Origin: Clostridiales bacterium
GTDB lineage: Bacteria; Bacillota; Clostridia; Saccharofermentanales; Saccharofermentanaceae
DNA length: 9,259 nt
Reading direction: 5' to 3'
Assembly: GCA_017612755.1 (NCBI GenBank)
Contig: JAGAFH010000124.1
Location: forward strand, 1 to 9,259
Positions 1 through 6,445 of the stretch are shown here, piece by piece. Both the position numbers and the translations under genes were made by a program. The notes under the pieces were generated by a model. It saw only the letters and a program-made list of their open reading frames with translations, was not told the DNA's origin and did not search any database. The number at the start of each line of letters is the position of its first letter. The stretch's first letter is position 1.

Positions 1-348
1 AAAGAGGCACATCACTATTATGGCGATGACACAAGATGCCATTGTTTAGTGGTGGCCGGTTTATTTGACAGTTCCGAGCAATACCTTCCTGTAGATAGAA
101 TAGTAGAACTCGACAATGTTACCGGATCCCAATGTTCTGTGATATTCAGGTCAAATGGACAATATCTGGTTGTCGATGGATATCCTCTCAATAATCTTAA
201 ATATAACCGAATAGCAGTATTAAGTGAAACAGAGAGTAAGATCTTATCTAAAACGAAGGGTGTGATATTTCTGTCAGGAATGCTGTTTTTGATAATATCT
301 GTTATAAGACTTGCTGTCTTGGGCGCAAAAGAGAGGAAAGATCATTAG
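1..348 (+). CDS. C-terminal part of an unrecognised single-pass membrane protein (5' end outside window)
   Basis: The reading frame is open from the first base to the TAG at 346-348, giving 115 visible residues, so the gene probably starts upstream of the window. A GTG at 49 could serve as a start, but no Shine-Dalgarno sequence precedes it. The visible part has a short Cys/His-containing stretch (HHYYGDDTRCHC), a region of probable beta strands, and one hydrophobic segment at about visible residues 86-107, followed by a basic tail (GAKERKDH) that should lie in the cytoplasm. The soluble part would then be extracytoplasmic. I do not recognise the family. Its codons look more A/T-rich than those of the genes from 730 to 5000. 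No terminator is evident in the 122 bases before the next gene. Confidence 0.65.
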   Translation, partial: KEAHHYYGDDTRCHCLVVAGLFDSSEQYLPVDRIVELDNVTGSQCSVIFRSNGQYLVVDGYPLNNLKYNRIAVLSETESKILSKTKGVIFLSGMLFLIISVIRLAVLGAKERKDH

Positions 349-445
349 GGAAAACTCACAGTTAACATCTGGCATTCGTAGTCTGTATGCCGACAAGGCC
401 GTTGCTTAAGATCATTGACCGCGTGTCTAAATAAGATCAAAAGTA

Positions 446-451
446 TATAAT
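446..451 (+). promoter_or_regulatory. Possible -10 hexamer upstream of the FeoB-associated gene
   Basis: A perfect TATAAT lies at 446-451, but no good -35 sits 16-18 bases upstream: TTGACC at 415-420 is 25 bases away. Transcription from here would leave a leader of only about 13 bases that begins at the ribosome binding site. The call is weak. Confidence 0.3.
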
Positions 452-457
452 CATTCC

Positions 458-465
458 AAAGGAGG
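458..465 (+). promoter_or_regulatory. Ribosome binding site of the small Cys-rich gene
   Basis: AAAGGAGG ends five bases before the ATG at 471. This strong site supports a gene that would otherwise be easy to overlook because of its size. Confidence 0.85.
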
Positions 466-470
466 CCTTT

Positions 471-644
471 ATGCTTGAGTTTTTGAGAAACAACACCGGA
501 AACTTAATAGTTATTGCCGTAGTTGCCCTTATAGTGTTTCTTGCAATAAGGGCCATGGTAAAGGACAAAAAGAGCGGCAAGTCCTCCTGCGGGTGCAACT
601 GCAGCGGCTGTGCCTTAAAAGATAAGTGTGAAAACGGCAGATGA
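471..644 (+). CDS. FeoB-associated Cys-rich membrane protein, 57 aa
   Basis: The 57-residue product has one N-terminal membrane segment (about residues 10-28) and a short cytoplasmic tail carrying five cysteines at 40, 42, 44, 47 and 53 (CGCNCSGCALKDKC). This matches the FeoB-associated Cys-rich membrane protein family, usually 45-70 residues and often found beside the ferrous iron transporter FeoB in Firmicutes. The Cys cluster probably binds metal or a cluster; the exact role in iron uptake is not established. The start is fixed by AAAGGAGG five bases upstream. No feoA or feoB lies in this window: the upstream partial gene does not look like the FeoB C-terminus and the downstream gene is unrelated, so the gene appears to stand alone with its own terminator. 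Confidence 0.85.
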   Translation: MLEFLRNNTGNLIVIAVVALIVFLAIRAMVKDKKSGKSSCGCNCSGCALKDKCENGR

Positions 645-670
645 GTAAATTCATCTGCCGTTGCCCTTTT
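633..670 (+). terminator. Rho-independent terminator overlapping the stop codon
   Basis: A perfect 12-bp inverted repeat pairs 633-644 (AACGGCAGATGA) with 651-662, with a 6-base loop, followed after GCCC by TTTT at 667-670 and then AT-rich sequence. The left arm encodes the last codons and the TGA stop of the small Cys-rich protein. The T run begins four bases beyond the stem, so termination may be imperfect. Confidence 0.65.
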
Positions 671-684
671 ATTATTAAAATATA

Positions 685-693
685 TGGTATAAT
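685..693 (+). promoter_or_regulatory. Extended -10 promoter of the ACT/lyase/HlyD/yggS operon
   Basis: TGGTATAAT is a perfect TATAAT hexamer (688-693) preceded by the extended -10 TG. The -35 region is poor, which is typical of extended -10 promoters. It lies 36 bases before the ATG at 730 and directly after a terminator. Confidence 0.65.
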
Positions 694-729
694 CAATTCA
701 TACGAAAAACAGCATCCCGGAGGTGACCT

Positions 730-1161
730 ATGACTGTAAAACAGATCAATGTATTTCTTGAGAACGAATCAGGAAGACTTGCCGACGTCACTAGCGGTCT
801 TGCCAAGAACAAGATCGATATCAGAGCCCTTTATATCGCTGATACCACGGAATACGGTATCCTGAGGATGCTGGTAAACCAGCCCGACGACGCTCAGATC
901 GTCCTTCAGAACCTGGGATTCACGGTAAGCCAGACCAAGGTCATCGCCGTTGCTATCCCCGATACTCCCGGAACGCTTGATAAGGTCCTGGAGATCTTAT
1001 CTTCCAACGGTATCTCCCTTGAGTACCTCTATGCCTTCGTTGGACGCGCATCATCTGATGCAGTCGTAGTTATCCGTGTAGATGACAACCAGAAGGCTCT
1101 TGAGTATTTTGAGGCGGCAGGTGTCAAAGTCCTTGATGACAAGGAGGTATACGGCATCTGA
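730..1161 (+). CDS. Tandem ACT-domain protein, probable amino-acid-binding regulator, 143 aa
   Basis: The protein consists almost entirely of two ACT domains, at about residues 4-66 and 72-136. Each shows the expected beta-strand start followed by a loop with a conserved glycine before the first helix (ENESGRL, G15; PDTPGTL, G81). ACT domains bind small ligands, often amino acids, and regulate enzymes; free-standing tandem ACT proteins of about 140 residues are common in Clostridia, but their ligands are mostly unknown. The start is set by GGAGGTGA at 719-726. The stop overlaps the start of the next gene (TGATG at 1159-1163), implying translational coupling and probably a shared pathway with the PLP enzyme that follows. 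Ligand and partner are inferred, not seen. Confidence 0.88.
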   Translation: MTVKQINVFLENESGRLADVTSGLAKNKIDIRALYIADTTEYGILRMLVNQPDDAQIVLQNLGFTVSQTKVIAVAIPDTPGTLDKVLEILSSNGISLEYLYAFVGRASSDAVVVIRVDDNQKALEYFEAAGVKVLDDKEVYGI

Positions 1162-2414
1162 TGAGCCCAAGTCCCTATTCCATCTACGGAGTAAGTAAAG
1201 AAGCAGCTTCGCTTGCAGTCAAGGCAGACGAAGCTGCATTTGACGTTTATGCGCGTATAGATTCCATAAGGGAATATAACCAGCTTAAGGTCCTGGAGGC
1301 CTTCAGGAAGCACAGGTTCTCCGATGTCCATATGGGAAGCACTACCGGTTACGGTTATGATGATATAGGCAGGGAGAAGATCGAAGATATCTTCGCAGAG
1401 GTCTTTGAAGCTGAGAAAGCTTATGTCAGGATCCAGATCAGTTCCGGCACCCAGGCGATCTCCTCCATGCTCTACGGCCTTTTAAGACCCGGGGACAAGC
1501 TCCTGTCCGTTACCGGAAGACCCTATGACACTTTGGCCTCGACTATCGGACTTACAGAGGAATCCTACGACGGATCCCTTCTTAACTTCGGGATCGTCTA
1601 TGATGAGATGGAACTTAAGGAGGACGGATCTCCTGATCTGGAACTTATCAGATCCAGGATCGATGATTCCGTAAAGATGGTATTTATCCAGAAGTCCAGA
1701 GGCTACACGGGAAGAAGGGCCCTTCTGGGAGAAGATATCAAGGCTGTAGCAGATCTGGTCCACGGCATAAGATCAGACATTATCGTGGCTGTAGACAACT
1801 GCTACGGAGAATTTACCGAGAAGAAAGAACCCTGCGGACTCGGTGCGGACATCTGCGCCGGATCCCTTATAAAGAATCCCGGCGGCGGACTCTGCCCCAG
1901 CGGCGGATATGTTGTCGGTAAGGCTGATCTTGTTGAGAAGGTGGCCCAGAGGATCACGGCTCCCGGCCTGGGATCCCATGTAGGACCTACTTTGAACTTT
2001 AACAGGACTATCGCCCAGGGACTCTTCATGGCTCCCCATGTGGTGGCGGAATGCCTTAAAGGGGCGGTTTTCGCTGCGAAGATGTTCGAGCTTTCGGGAA
2101 TAAAGACGTCTCCCTCCGCTGAAGAGGTCAGGGGCGATATCGTCCAGACGGTGATCTTTGAGGATGAAAAGAAGCTGGTGGACTTCTGCGGAAAGATCCA
2201 GGCCTGTTCCCCTGTAGATTCTTTCGTTACTCCCGAGCCCTGGGATATGCCCGGATATGAGGATCAGGTGGTAATGGCTGCGGGAGCCTTTACCCAGGGC
2301 GCTACCACGGAACTGTCCTGCGACGGTCCCATCAAGCCCCCCTATATAGCTTATATGCAGGGAGGACTGGTAAGCGAACAGGCAAGGCTTGCAGTTATGC
2401 TGGCTTTGTCATAA
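1161..2414 (+). CDS. Methionine gamma-lyase family (YnbB-like, 'aluminium resistance') PLP enzyme, 417 aa
   Basis: This is a fold-type I PLP enzyme of the family annotated as methionine gamma-lyase or aluminium resistance protein (B. subtilis YnbB is a member). Visible landmarks are SSGTQA at 94-99 (phosphate-binding region), QKSRGYTGRRAL at 177-188, the cofactor-contacting aspartate D212 in VDNCYGEF, and the probable Schiff-base lysine K238 in SLIKNPGGG. Length fits the family. The assigned activity, carbon-sulfur lyase chemistry on methionine or cystathionine-like substrates, comes from family naming and is weakly tested experimentally. The ATG overlaps the stop of the ACT gene by one base; AAGGAGG at 1141-1147 lies inside that gene, 13 bases upstream. 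Such overlap suggests that the two proteins are made in balanced amounts, possibly as sensor and enzyme. Confidence 0.88.
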   Translation: MSPSPYSIYGVSKEAASLAVKADEAAFDVYARIDSIREYNQLKVLEAFRKHRFSDVHMGSTTGYGYDDIGREKIEDIFAEVFEAEKAYVRIQISSGTQAISSMLYGLLRPGDKLLSVTGRPYDTLASTIGLTEESYDGSLLNFGIVYDEMELKEDGSPDLELIRSRIDDSVKMVFIQKSRGYTGRRALLGEDIKAVADLVHGIRSDIIVAVDNCYGEFTEKKEPCGLGADICAGSLIKNPGGGLCPSGGYVVGKADLVEKVAQRITAPGLGSHVGPTLNFNRTIAQGLFMAPHVVAECLKGAVFAAKMFELSGIKTSPSAEEVRGDIVQTVIFEDEKKLVDFCGKIQACSPVDSFVTPEPWDMPGYEDQVVMAAGAFTQGATTELSCDGPIKPPYIAYMQGGLVSEQARLAVMLALS

Positions 2415-2443
2415 ACTTGTCGTTAATATAAACGGAGATAGAG

Positions 2444-4258
2444 ATGGCTGACGGAAACGAGAAACAGTGGTTTGAAAAAGATGACAGTGCAGGGAAGAAA
2501 AAGCGCCCTGCGCCTTCTTCACGCCCCCAAAAACGTCAGAAGAAAAAGGCTCCCCGGGGAGGAAGACCTAATGGCGCACCTTCCGGAAGACCTGCCGGAA
2601 CTCAGGGTCAGCCCCGGGCAAACAGAGTTGCTCCTAATCCCAATGCACCCGGGAAGAATCCTCAGGCGGGAAAAGCACAAAGACCTGCCGGATCTCCTTC
2701 AGGGACTCCTAATAAGGGACCTTCAGGCGGCGTAAAGAGAAATACAACTGCCAACAGAAAGCCAACAGGGAAGAAGGGCGCCCAGGTAAGAGGCAAGACT
2801 CCTCCTTCAGCTGAACTCAAGGACAGGAAGAAAAAGGCCCAGTCAGTAAAACAGGCTCCCTCCAAGAAGCCCGTAAAGCCTTCCAAGCCCGTAAAGAACA
2901 GTAAGCCTTCAGAGAAAACATCCGACGGACATGTTAAGCTCACTAAGGGGAAAGTAGATTCCTACACAAAGGACAGAAGGAAGAGAGCCAGGAACAGGGG
3001 CCTTAAGACCAGCATCATTACGGTAGGCCTTGTCTTTATGGCTGTGACCCTTCTTATATTTGTAGTACATCATTTATTTAATTATATGGCGGTGAAGCCC
3101 AACCTGGAGTTCATCACCAGCGGTTCTGTCGAGCATACTATCGGTGCCAGGGCTCTTATAGTCAGGGATGAGGAGGTAGTCATTTCCGCCACCGAAGGTG
3201 ATCTGGTAACCCAGGCAACAGAGGGTTCCAGGGTCAATGCAGGCCAGAATATCGCCATGGTAGTGCCTTCTGATATGGAACAGGTAGTATCTAATCTGCG
3301 TGAGACCCAGTCCCAGATATCTGAGGTCCAGCAGGAACTTATCATGGAGGGACTTGCCACCGGCGCGGATTCCATCTATGACAACATAAACGGGAGCCTT
3401 GGCCCCATCATGGACATGATCAGGATCGATGCAATGAACGGAAATGTCAGCGACATGTCTTCCTATTCCGCTTCTATCTCAGTTCTTCTTTCCCAGAGGG
3501 AGACGGAACTGTCCGGACTTGAGTTTGACGACGAGAGACTCCGTGTCCTCCGTAATGACGAAGCCGGATATGAGGCCCAGCTGGAGAACCATGCTGCCAA
3601 GATCACAGCGCCTTCTCCCGGTATCATTTCCTTCAAGCTGGACGGACTTGAGAGCGAGCTTACCTTTGATACGCTTCTTACGGCGGATGCATCGACTATA
3701 AGGAATTATATTAATGACTCAGTAGGTATCATCACTTCAGACCTTTATGTAAAGAACGGGGAGAACCTGGCCAGGATCGCTTCCAATGAGAAACAGTACC
3801 TGGCAGTATTCCTGGACGAAAAGAATGCGCCTGCCACCGCATTTGAGATAGGTACCCTTCATACCATCAACGTAGGATCTGAGGGTATCAGTATCGGTAA
3901 GTGCGTCGTTGAAAGAGTCGAATCTACAAGTAACGGCCTTATGGTCATATTCAGTACCACCAGATATGTGGAGGATCTTCTTGACCTTCGTACGGTAGAT
4001 ATCGAGATAGTCATCACAGAGTCATCGGGACTTCGTGTCCCCATATCTGCTCTCGTATCACCTGACTACGACAGGGGCGTTGCCACCATCTATATAAACA
4101 ACCAGGGATTTGCCGATGAGGTGGGAGTTATCGTTGAGGACTATGACAGGGAATTTGCCATCGTTAAGCCTCTGGGTGACTCTTCAGTACCGAATCTTCA
4201 GACCGTAATTGTGACAAATCCCTCGTCTATAAGTCCGGGAGATAAGATAGATAATTAG
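2444..4258 (+). CDS. HlyD-like membrane-anchored adaptor with long basic N-terminal tail, 604 aa
   Basis: Domain order: a low-complexity Lys/Arg/Pro-rich tail (residues 1-188, about 53 basic, 11 acidic and 24 proline residues); one membrane segment at about 189-215; first half of a barrel-sandwich (lipoyl-like) domain at about 218-275, with GARALIVRDEEVV; a helical hairpin at about 276-385; second half at about 385-450 (ITAPSPGIIS); then beta-barrel regions to 604. This resembles the HlyD/RND-related adaptor proteins found next to yggS and sepF in many Clostridia, which normally have a much shorter cytoplasmic part. Orientation by charge puts the tail inside and the adaptor domains outside. 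No ABC or RND exporter is encoded nearby, so a transport role is unproven. A weak site (CGGAG, 2433-2437) precedes the ATG; the 29-base gap suggests cotranscription with the lyase-family gene. Confidence 0.85.
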   Translation: MADGNEKQWFEKDDSAGKKKRPAPSSRPQKRQKKKAPRGGRPNGAPSGRPAGTQGQPRANRVAPNPNAPGKNPQAGKAQRPAGSPSGTPNKGPSGGVKRNTTANRKPTGKKGAQVRGKTPPSAELKDRKKKAQSVKQAPSKKPVKPSKPVKNSKPSEKTSDGHVKLTKGKVDSYTKDRRKRARNRGLKTSIITVGLVFMAVTLLIFVVHHLFNYMAVKPNLEFITSGSVEHTIGARALIVRDEEVVISATEGDLVTQATEGSRVNAGQNIAMVVPSDMEQVVSNLRETQSQISEVQQELIMEGLATGADSIYDNINGSLGPIMDMIRIDAMNGNVSDMSSYSASISVLLSQRETELSGLEFDDERLRVLRNDEAGYEAQLENHAAKITAPSPGIISFKLDGLESELTFDTLLTADASTIRNYINDSVGIITSDLYVKNGENLARIASNEKQYLAVFLDEKNAPATAFEIGTLHTINVGSEGISIGKCVVERVESTSNGLMVIFSTTRYVEDLLDLRTVDIEIVITESSGLRVPISALVSPDYDRGVATIYINNQGFADEVGVIVEDYDREFAIVKPLGDSSVPNLQTVIVTNPSSISPGDKIDN

Positions 4259-4259
4259 C

Positions 4260-4997
4260 ATGGAATACGATTTTGACGCGAAACTGTTCGACGAACTGAA
4301 AGAACGGTATAACAATGTTACATCCCTTTTAGAGGAAGAGTGCAGAAAAGCCGGCAGAGCCCCGCAGGACGTGACTTTGGTGGGAGTTTCCAAGGTGTTC
4401 CCCGTGTCCTATGCCGAGGCTGCTTTTGTAGCAGGCCTTAAGGATCTGGGTGAGAACAGGGTCCAGGAACTGGTGCCCAAGATCGAACGGATGAATGAAC
4501 TGGAACTTAAGCCCAACTGGCATCTGATCGGAACATTACAGAAGAACAAGGTCAAGTACATTATCGGCAGGACCCATCTTATCCATTCGGTAGACAGCAT
4601 AGAACTTGCATCGGAGATCTCCAAAAGATCTGAGACGGCAGGGATCGTTTCCGATATACTTCTCCAGGGTAATATATCCGGAGAGGAGAGTAAGCACGGT
4701 TTTACAAAGGAAGGTCTGAAAGAAGCCCTGGGTAAAACAAATGAGATGGCAGGCATCAGGGTAAGAGGTCTTATGACCATGGCGCCTATCCAGACATACG
4801 AAGGGGAGGCCAGAGGAGTATTCTCTGAAACAAGGGAAGTTTTCGAGTCCCTCAAGGGAGAGATAAAGGATCCTTCGCTCTGGGATACCCTTTCAATGGG
4901 TATGAGCCAGGACTACCCCTGGGCCGTCGCAGAAGGGTCTACGATGATCAGGATCGGCACTGCTATCTTTGGTGACAGGAAGTCATATAACGCCTGA
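4260..4997 (+). CDS. yggS: YggS/PLPBP family pyridoxal 5'-phosphate homeostasis protein, 245 aa
   Basis: This single-domain TIM-barrel PLP-binding protein controls intracellular PLP and keto/amino-acid balance without a known catalytic activity. Family hallmarks are the PLP lysine K45 in LVGVSKVFP, LGENRVQEL near residues 63-71, WHLIGTLQKNK, GLMTMAP, LSMGMSQDYPWAV, and the C-terminal GSTMIRIGTAIFGDR. Length is normal. The ATG lies two bases after the stop of the adaptor gene, and the nearest purine-rich site (GGGAGA at 4237-4242) is 17 bases away, so translation probably relies on coupling to the upstream gene. Being downstream of a PLP enzyme and upstream of sepF fits the conserved Gram-positive yggS-sepF order. 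No terminator follows. Confidence 0.96.
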   Translation: MEYDFDAKLFDELKERYNNVTSLLEEECRKAGRAPQDVTLVGVSKVFPVSYAEAAFVAGLKDLGENRVQELVPKIERMNELELKPNWHLIGTLQKNKVKYIIGRTHLIHSVDSIELASEISKRSETAGIVSDILLQGNISGEESKHGFTKEGLKEALGKTNEMAGIRVRGLMTMAPIQTYEGEARGVFSETREVFESLKGEIKDPSLWDTLSMGMSQDYPWAVAEGSTMIRIGTAIFGDRKSYNA

Positions 4998-5007
4998 AAC
5001 GATTGCA

Positions 5008-5070
5008 TTTGTAACAGTATTACAAAGTTATGTTACAGGAAAGTTTCTTCTAATTTCTATATAGTTACAA
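5008..5070 (+). promoter_or_regulatory. Palindrome and repeated TGTAAC/GTTACA motifs upstream of sepF promoter
   Basis: A 19-base palindrome (TTTGTAA, 5-base spacer, TTACAAA) occupies 5008-5026. GTAACA at 5011-5016 has its inverted partner TGTTAC at 5031-5036, and GTTACAA recurs at 5064-5070. The cluster lies 15-77 bases before the -35 element of sepF and has no T run, so it is not a terminator. It looks like an operator for a dimeric regulator, but I cannot name one. Confidence 0.4.
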
Positions 5071-5084
5071 CTGCCCAAATTTTA

Positions 5085-5113
5085 TTGATATACCTCACGG
5101 TTATATGTATATT
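5085..5113 (+). promoter_or_regulatory. Sigma-A type promoter of sepF
   Basis: TTGATA at 5085-5090 and TATATT at 5108-5113 are separated by exactly 17 bases. Transcription would start near 5120, giving a leader of about 60 bases that contains a small hairpin (5130-5149). Confidence 0.75.
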
Positions 5114-5129
5114 CTAACCATACTTTTTG

Positions 5130-5149
5130 AGCCACGTGGGTCGTGGACT
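5130..5149 (+). other. Small hairpin in the sepF mRNA leader
   Basis: CCACG at 5132-5136 pairs with CGTGG at 5142-5146 around a TGGGT loop. AG at 5130-5131 can further pair with CT at 5148-5149 if A5147 bulges. It sits near the predicted 5' end of the transcript and leaves the AGGAGG site (5165-5170) free. It may stabilise the mRNA; no known riboswitch is recognised. Confidence 0.35.
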
Positions 5150-5180
5150 AGATTAAAATTTATCAGGAGGATACAAAAGT

Positions 5181-5681
5181 ATGGGAAAGTTTTCTGACTT
5201 CGTTAAGAAGCTTTACGACGTAGAAGAGGTTTACGATGAGAATGACGGTTACTATGAGGACGAATACGCTCCCGTAGACGATTATTCCGAAGAGTTTAAT
5301 CAGCCTTCTTCCTACACAGAGTATGAGGATGTACCTTATCAGGCTGAGCCCCAGGCAGTTTACCAGCAGCCCGTTGCTGTTGCTACACCTGTAGTTCCCA
5401 AGTCTTCCGCTACAGTAATCATGCTTACACCTTATGACATCAGAACAAGCCAGATCGTTTGCGATCATATCCGTGAGGGACACATCGTTATCTGCAACCT
5501 TACACCTAACGCAAACAATCAGCGTGTAGTTGACTATATCTCCGGTGCTGTCTTCGCACTTGACGGAAAGATCGAGCCTACACCCGTAAAGACAACATTC
5601 GTCTGCACACCTAAGCAGGTTGAGCTCATCGTTGATTCCGCTTCTTCCGAGGAGTCCGGTACTAAGGTTTCTGCTCTTTAA
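5181..5681 (+). CDS. sepF: Cell division protein SepF, 166 aa
   Basis: SepF anchors FtsZ to the membrane and organises the septum in Gram-positive bacteria. An amphipathic N-terminal helix (MGKFSDFVKKLY) is the membrane anchor. Residues 11-60 form a disordered linker with 17 acidic, nine tyrosine and no basic residues. The core domain covers about 76-150, from SATVIMLTPYD through RVVDYISGAVFALDG (115-129) to the strand before residue 150, with a short polar tail. Length is normal for the family. AGGAGG at 5165-5170 fixes the start. Ten of its eleven threonine codons are ACA, a stronger bias than in neighbouring yggS, consistent with high expression. It has its own promoter and terminator, while read-through from the yggS operon also seems possible because no terminator separates them. 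Confidence 0.96.
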   Translation: MGKFSDFVKKLYDVEEVYDENDGYYEDEYAPVDDYSEEFNQPSSYTEYEDVPYQAEPQAVYQQPVAVATPVVPKSSATVIMLTPYDIRTSQIVCDHIREGHIVICNLTPNANNQRVVDYISGAVFALDGKIEPTPVKTTFVCTPKQVELIVDSASSEESGTKVSAL

Positions 5682-5707
5682 TGATCAAACGCACATAATA
5701 CACCCTG

Positions 5708-5735
5708 AAGGGGACCGCAATGCGGTCCCCTTTAA
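5708..5735 (+). terminator. Strong rho-independent terminator after sepF
   Basis: AAGGGGACCGCA at 5708-5719 is perfectly complementary to 5721-5732, giving a GC-rich stem of about 11 bp with a tiny loop, followed by TTTAATT. It lies 27 bases after the sepF stop. Confidence 0.9.
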
Positions 5736-5753
5736 TTATGTTCTTATTTAATA

Positions 5754-5759
5754 TATAAT
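5754..5759 (+). promoter_or_regulatory. Probable -10 element of the DUF47 gene
   Basis: A perfect TATAAT lies 40 bases before the ATG at 5800. The hexamer 17 bases upstream, TTTAAT (5731-5736), is a poor -35 and overlaps the sepF terminator tail. Confidence 0.5.
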
Positions 5760-5799
5760 CTTATATGGAGAGGGAAATAATTAATACGGGGATCTTTTT

Positions 5800-6423
5800 A
5801 TGAAGACAAGTGACAATGAGTTTGTATTTAATAATATAAGCCGCCTTGCAGATATCCTTCGTACTGAGTGCGAGACCCTTTGTGAGGTCATCGATTTTGA
5901 AGATGACATGGAGGTCATAGTACGTAAAGTATCGGCTCTTGAAGATGATGCCGATAACGTCTACCATGACATAACCTATTACTACGTTGAGAATAAGCTT
6001 GCTGATGACAAGGAGGCAATGATCCTCCTTACTATGGCAGAAGCCATCGAGGATACTACAGATAAGGTGGATGAACTGGCCAGAGATCTTGTCAGGTATA
6101 ATATCACCTCCATAAAAGACAATGCCTTTTCAAGTATCAAGAGCTGCGAATCAGCTGCCAACAAGCTGATCGAACTTATCATGACCATGAGGAAGAACAG
6201 TAAGGTGGATTCACCTTATAAGAAGATCATCGAGCTTGACCATTTCAAGGTGGAGAACAACAAATTATATGACAACCAGATGAGGAAGCTCTTTACAAAG
6301 GAGACAGATCCCATCGAGGTGATCAAGTGGAAGGATATCTATTCCTCCTTGAGGAGCATCTTCGAATCATATGAATATGTTGCGGAGCTCTGTTCCAAGT
6401 ATCTCATCTTCCAGGGCTGGTGA
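5800..6423 (+). CDS. DUF47 / PhoU-like family protein, 207 aa
   Basis: This is an all-helical protein of the DUF47 (PhoU-related) family. Two family motifs with clustered acidic residues, thought to bind metal, are visible: ALEDDADNVYHDI at 46-58 and EAIEDTTDKVDELA at 81-94. The C-terminal signature KWKDIYSSLRSIFESYEYVAEL (178-198 region) also fits, and the length matches the usual 205-215. Family members often stand directly before a PiT-type phosphate transporter and are proposed to regulate it. Here no transporter follows: the gene ends in a terminator and is preceded by one, so it is a single-gene unit. GGGGA at 5788-5792 serves as the ribosome binding site. The phosphate link is inference from the family. 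Confidence 0.9.
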   Translation: MKTSDNEFVFNNISRLADILRTECETLCEVIDFEDDMEVIVRKVSALEDDADNVYHDITYYYVENKLADDKEAMILLTMAEAIEDTTDKVDELARDLVRYNITSIKDNAFSSIKSCESAANKLIELIMTMRKNSKVDSPYKKIIELDHFKVENNKLYDNQMRKLFTKETDPIEVIKWKDIYSSLRSIFESYEYVAELCSKYLIFQGW

Positions 6424-6445
6424 CATTAAGCAAAATGATCGTATC

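Noticed and set aside
49..54. GTG codons at 49 and 52 as the true start of the first gene
   Set aside because: No ribosome binding site precedes them and the frame is open to the window edge, so a start upstream of the window is more likely.
371..391. GGCAT/ATGCC inverted repeat after the first gene as a terminator
   Set aside because: The stem is only five base pairs with an 11-base loop and there is no T tract.
415..451. TTGACC and TATAAT as a promoter pair for the small Cys-rich gene
   Set aside because: The spacer is 25 bases, too long for a sigma-A promoter; only the -10 is reported, at low confidence.
1029..2039. Several minus-strand open frames opposite the ACT and lyase-family genes
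   Set aside because: They lie opposite well-supported genes, lack ribosome binding sites and encode no recognisable protein.
2472..2735. Open frame in the +1-shifted register inside the adaptor tail
   Set aside because: It arises from low-complexity Lys/Pro codons; the frame from 2444 continues into clear membrane and adaptor domains.
5008..5026. Palindrome after yggS as a transcription terminator
   Set aside because: Its arms are AT-rich and weak and no T run follows.
4998..5180. A riboswitch or small RNA between yggS and sepF
   Set aside because: Only a short hairpin and AT-rich palindromes are visible, with no match to a known riboswitch fold and no terminator.
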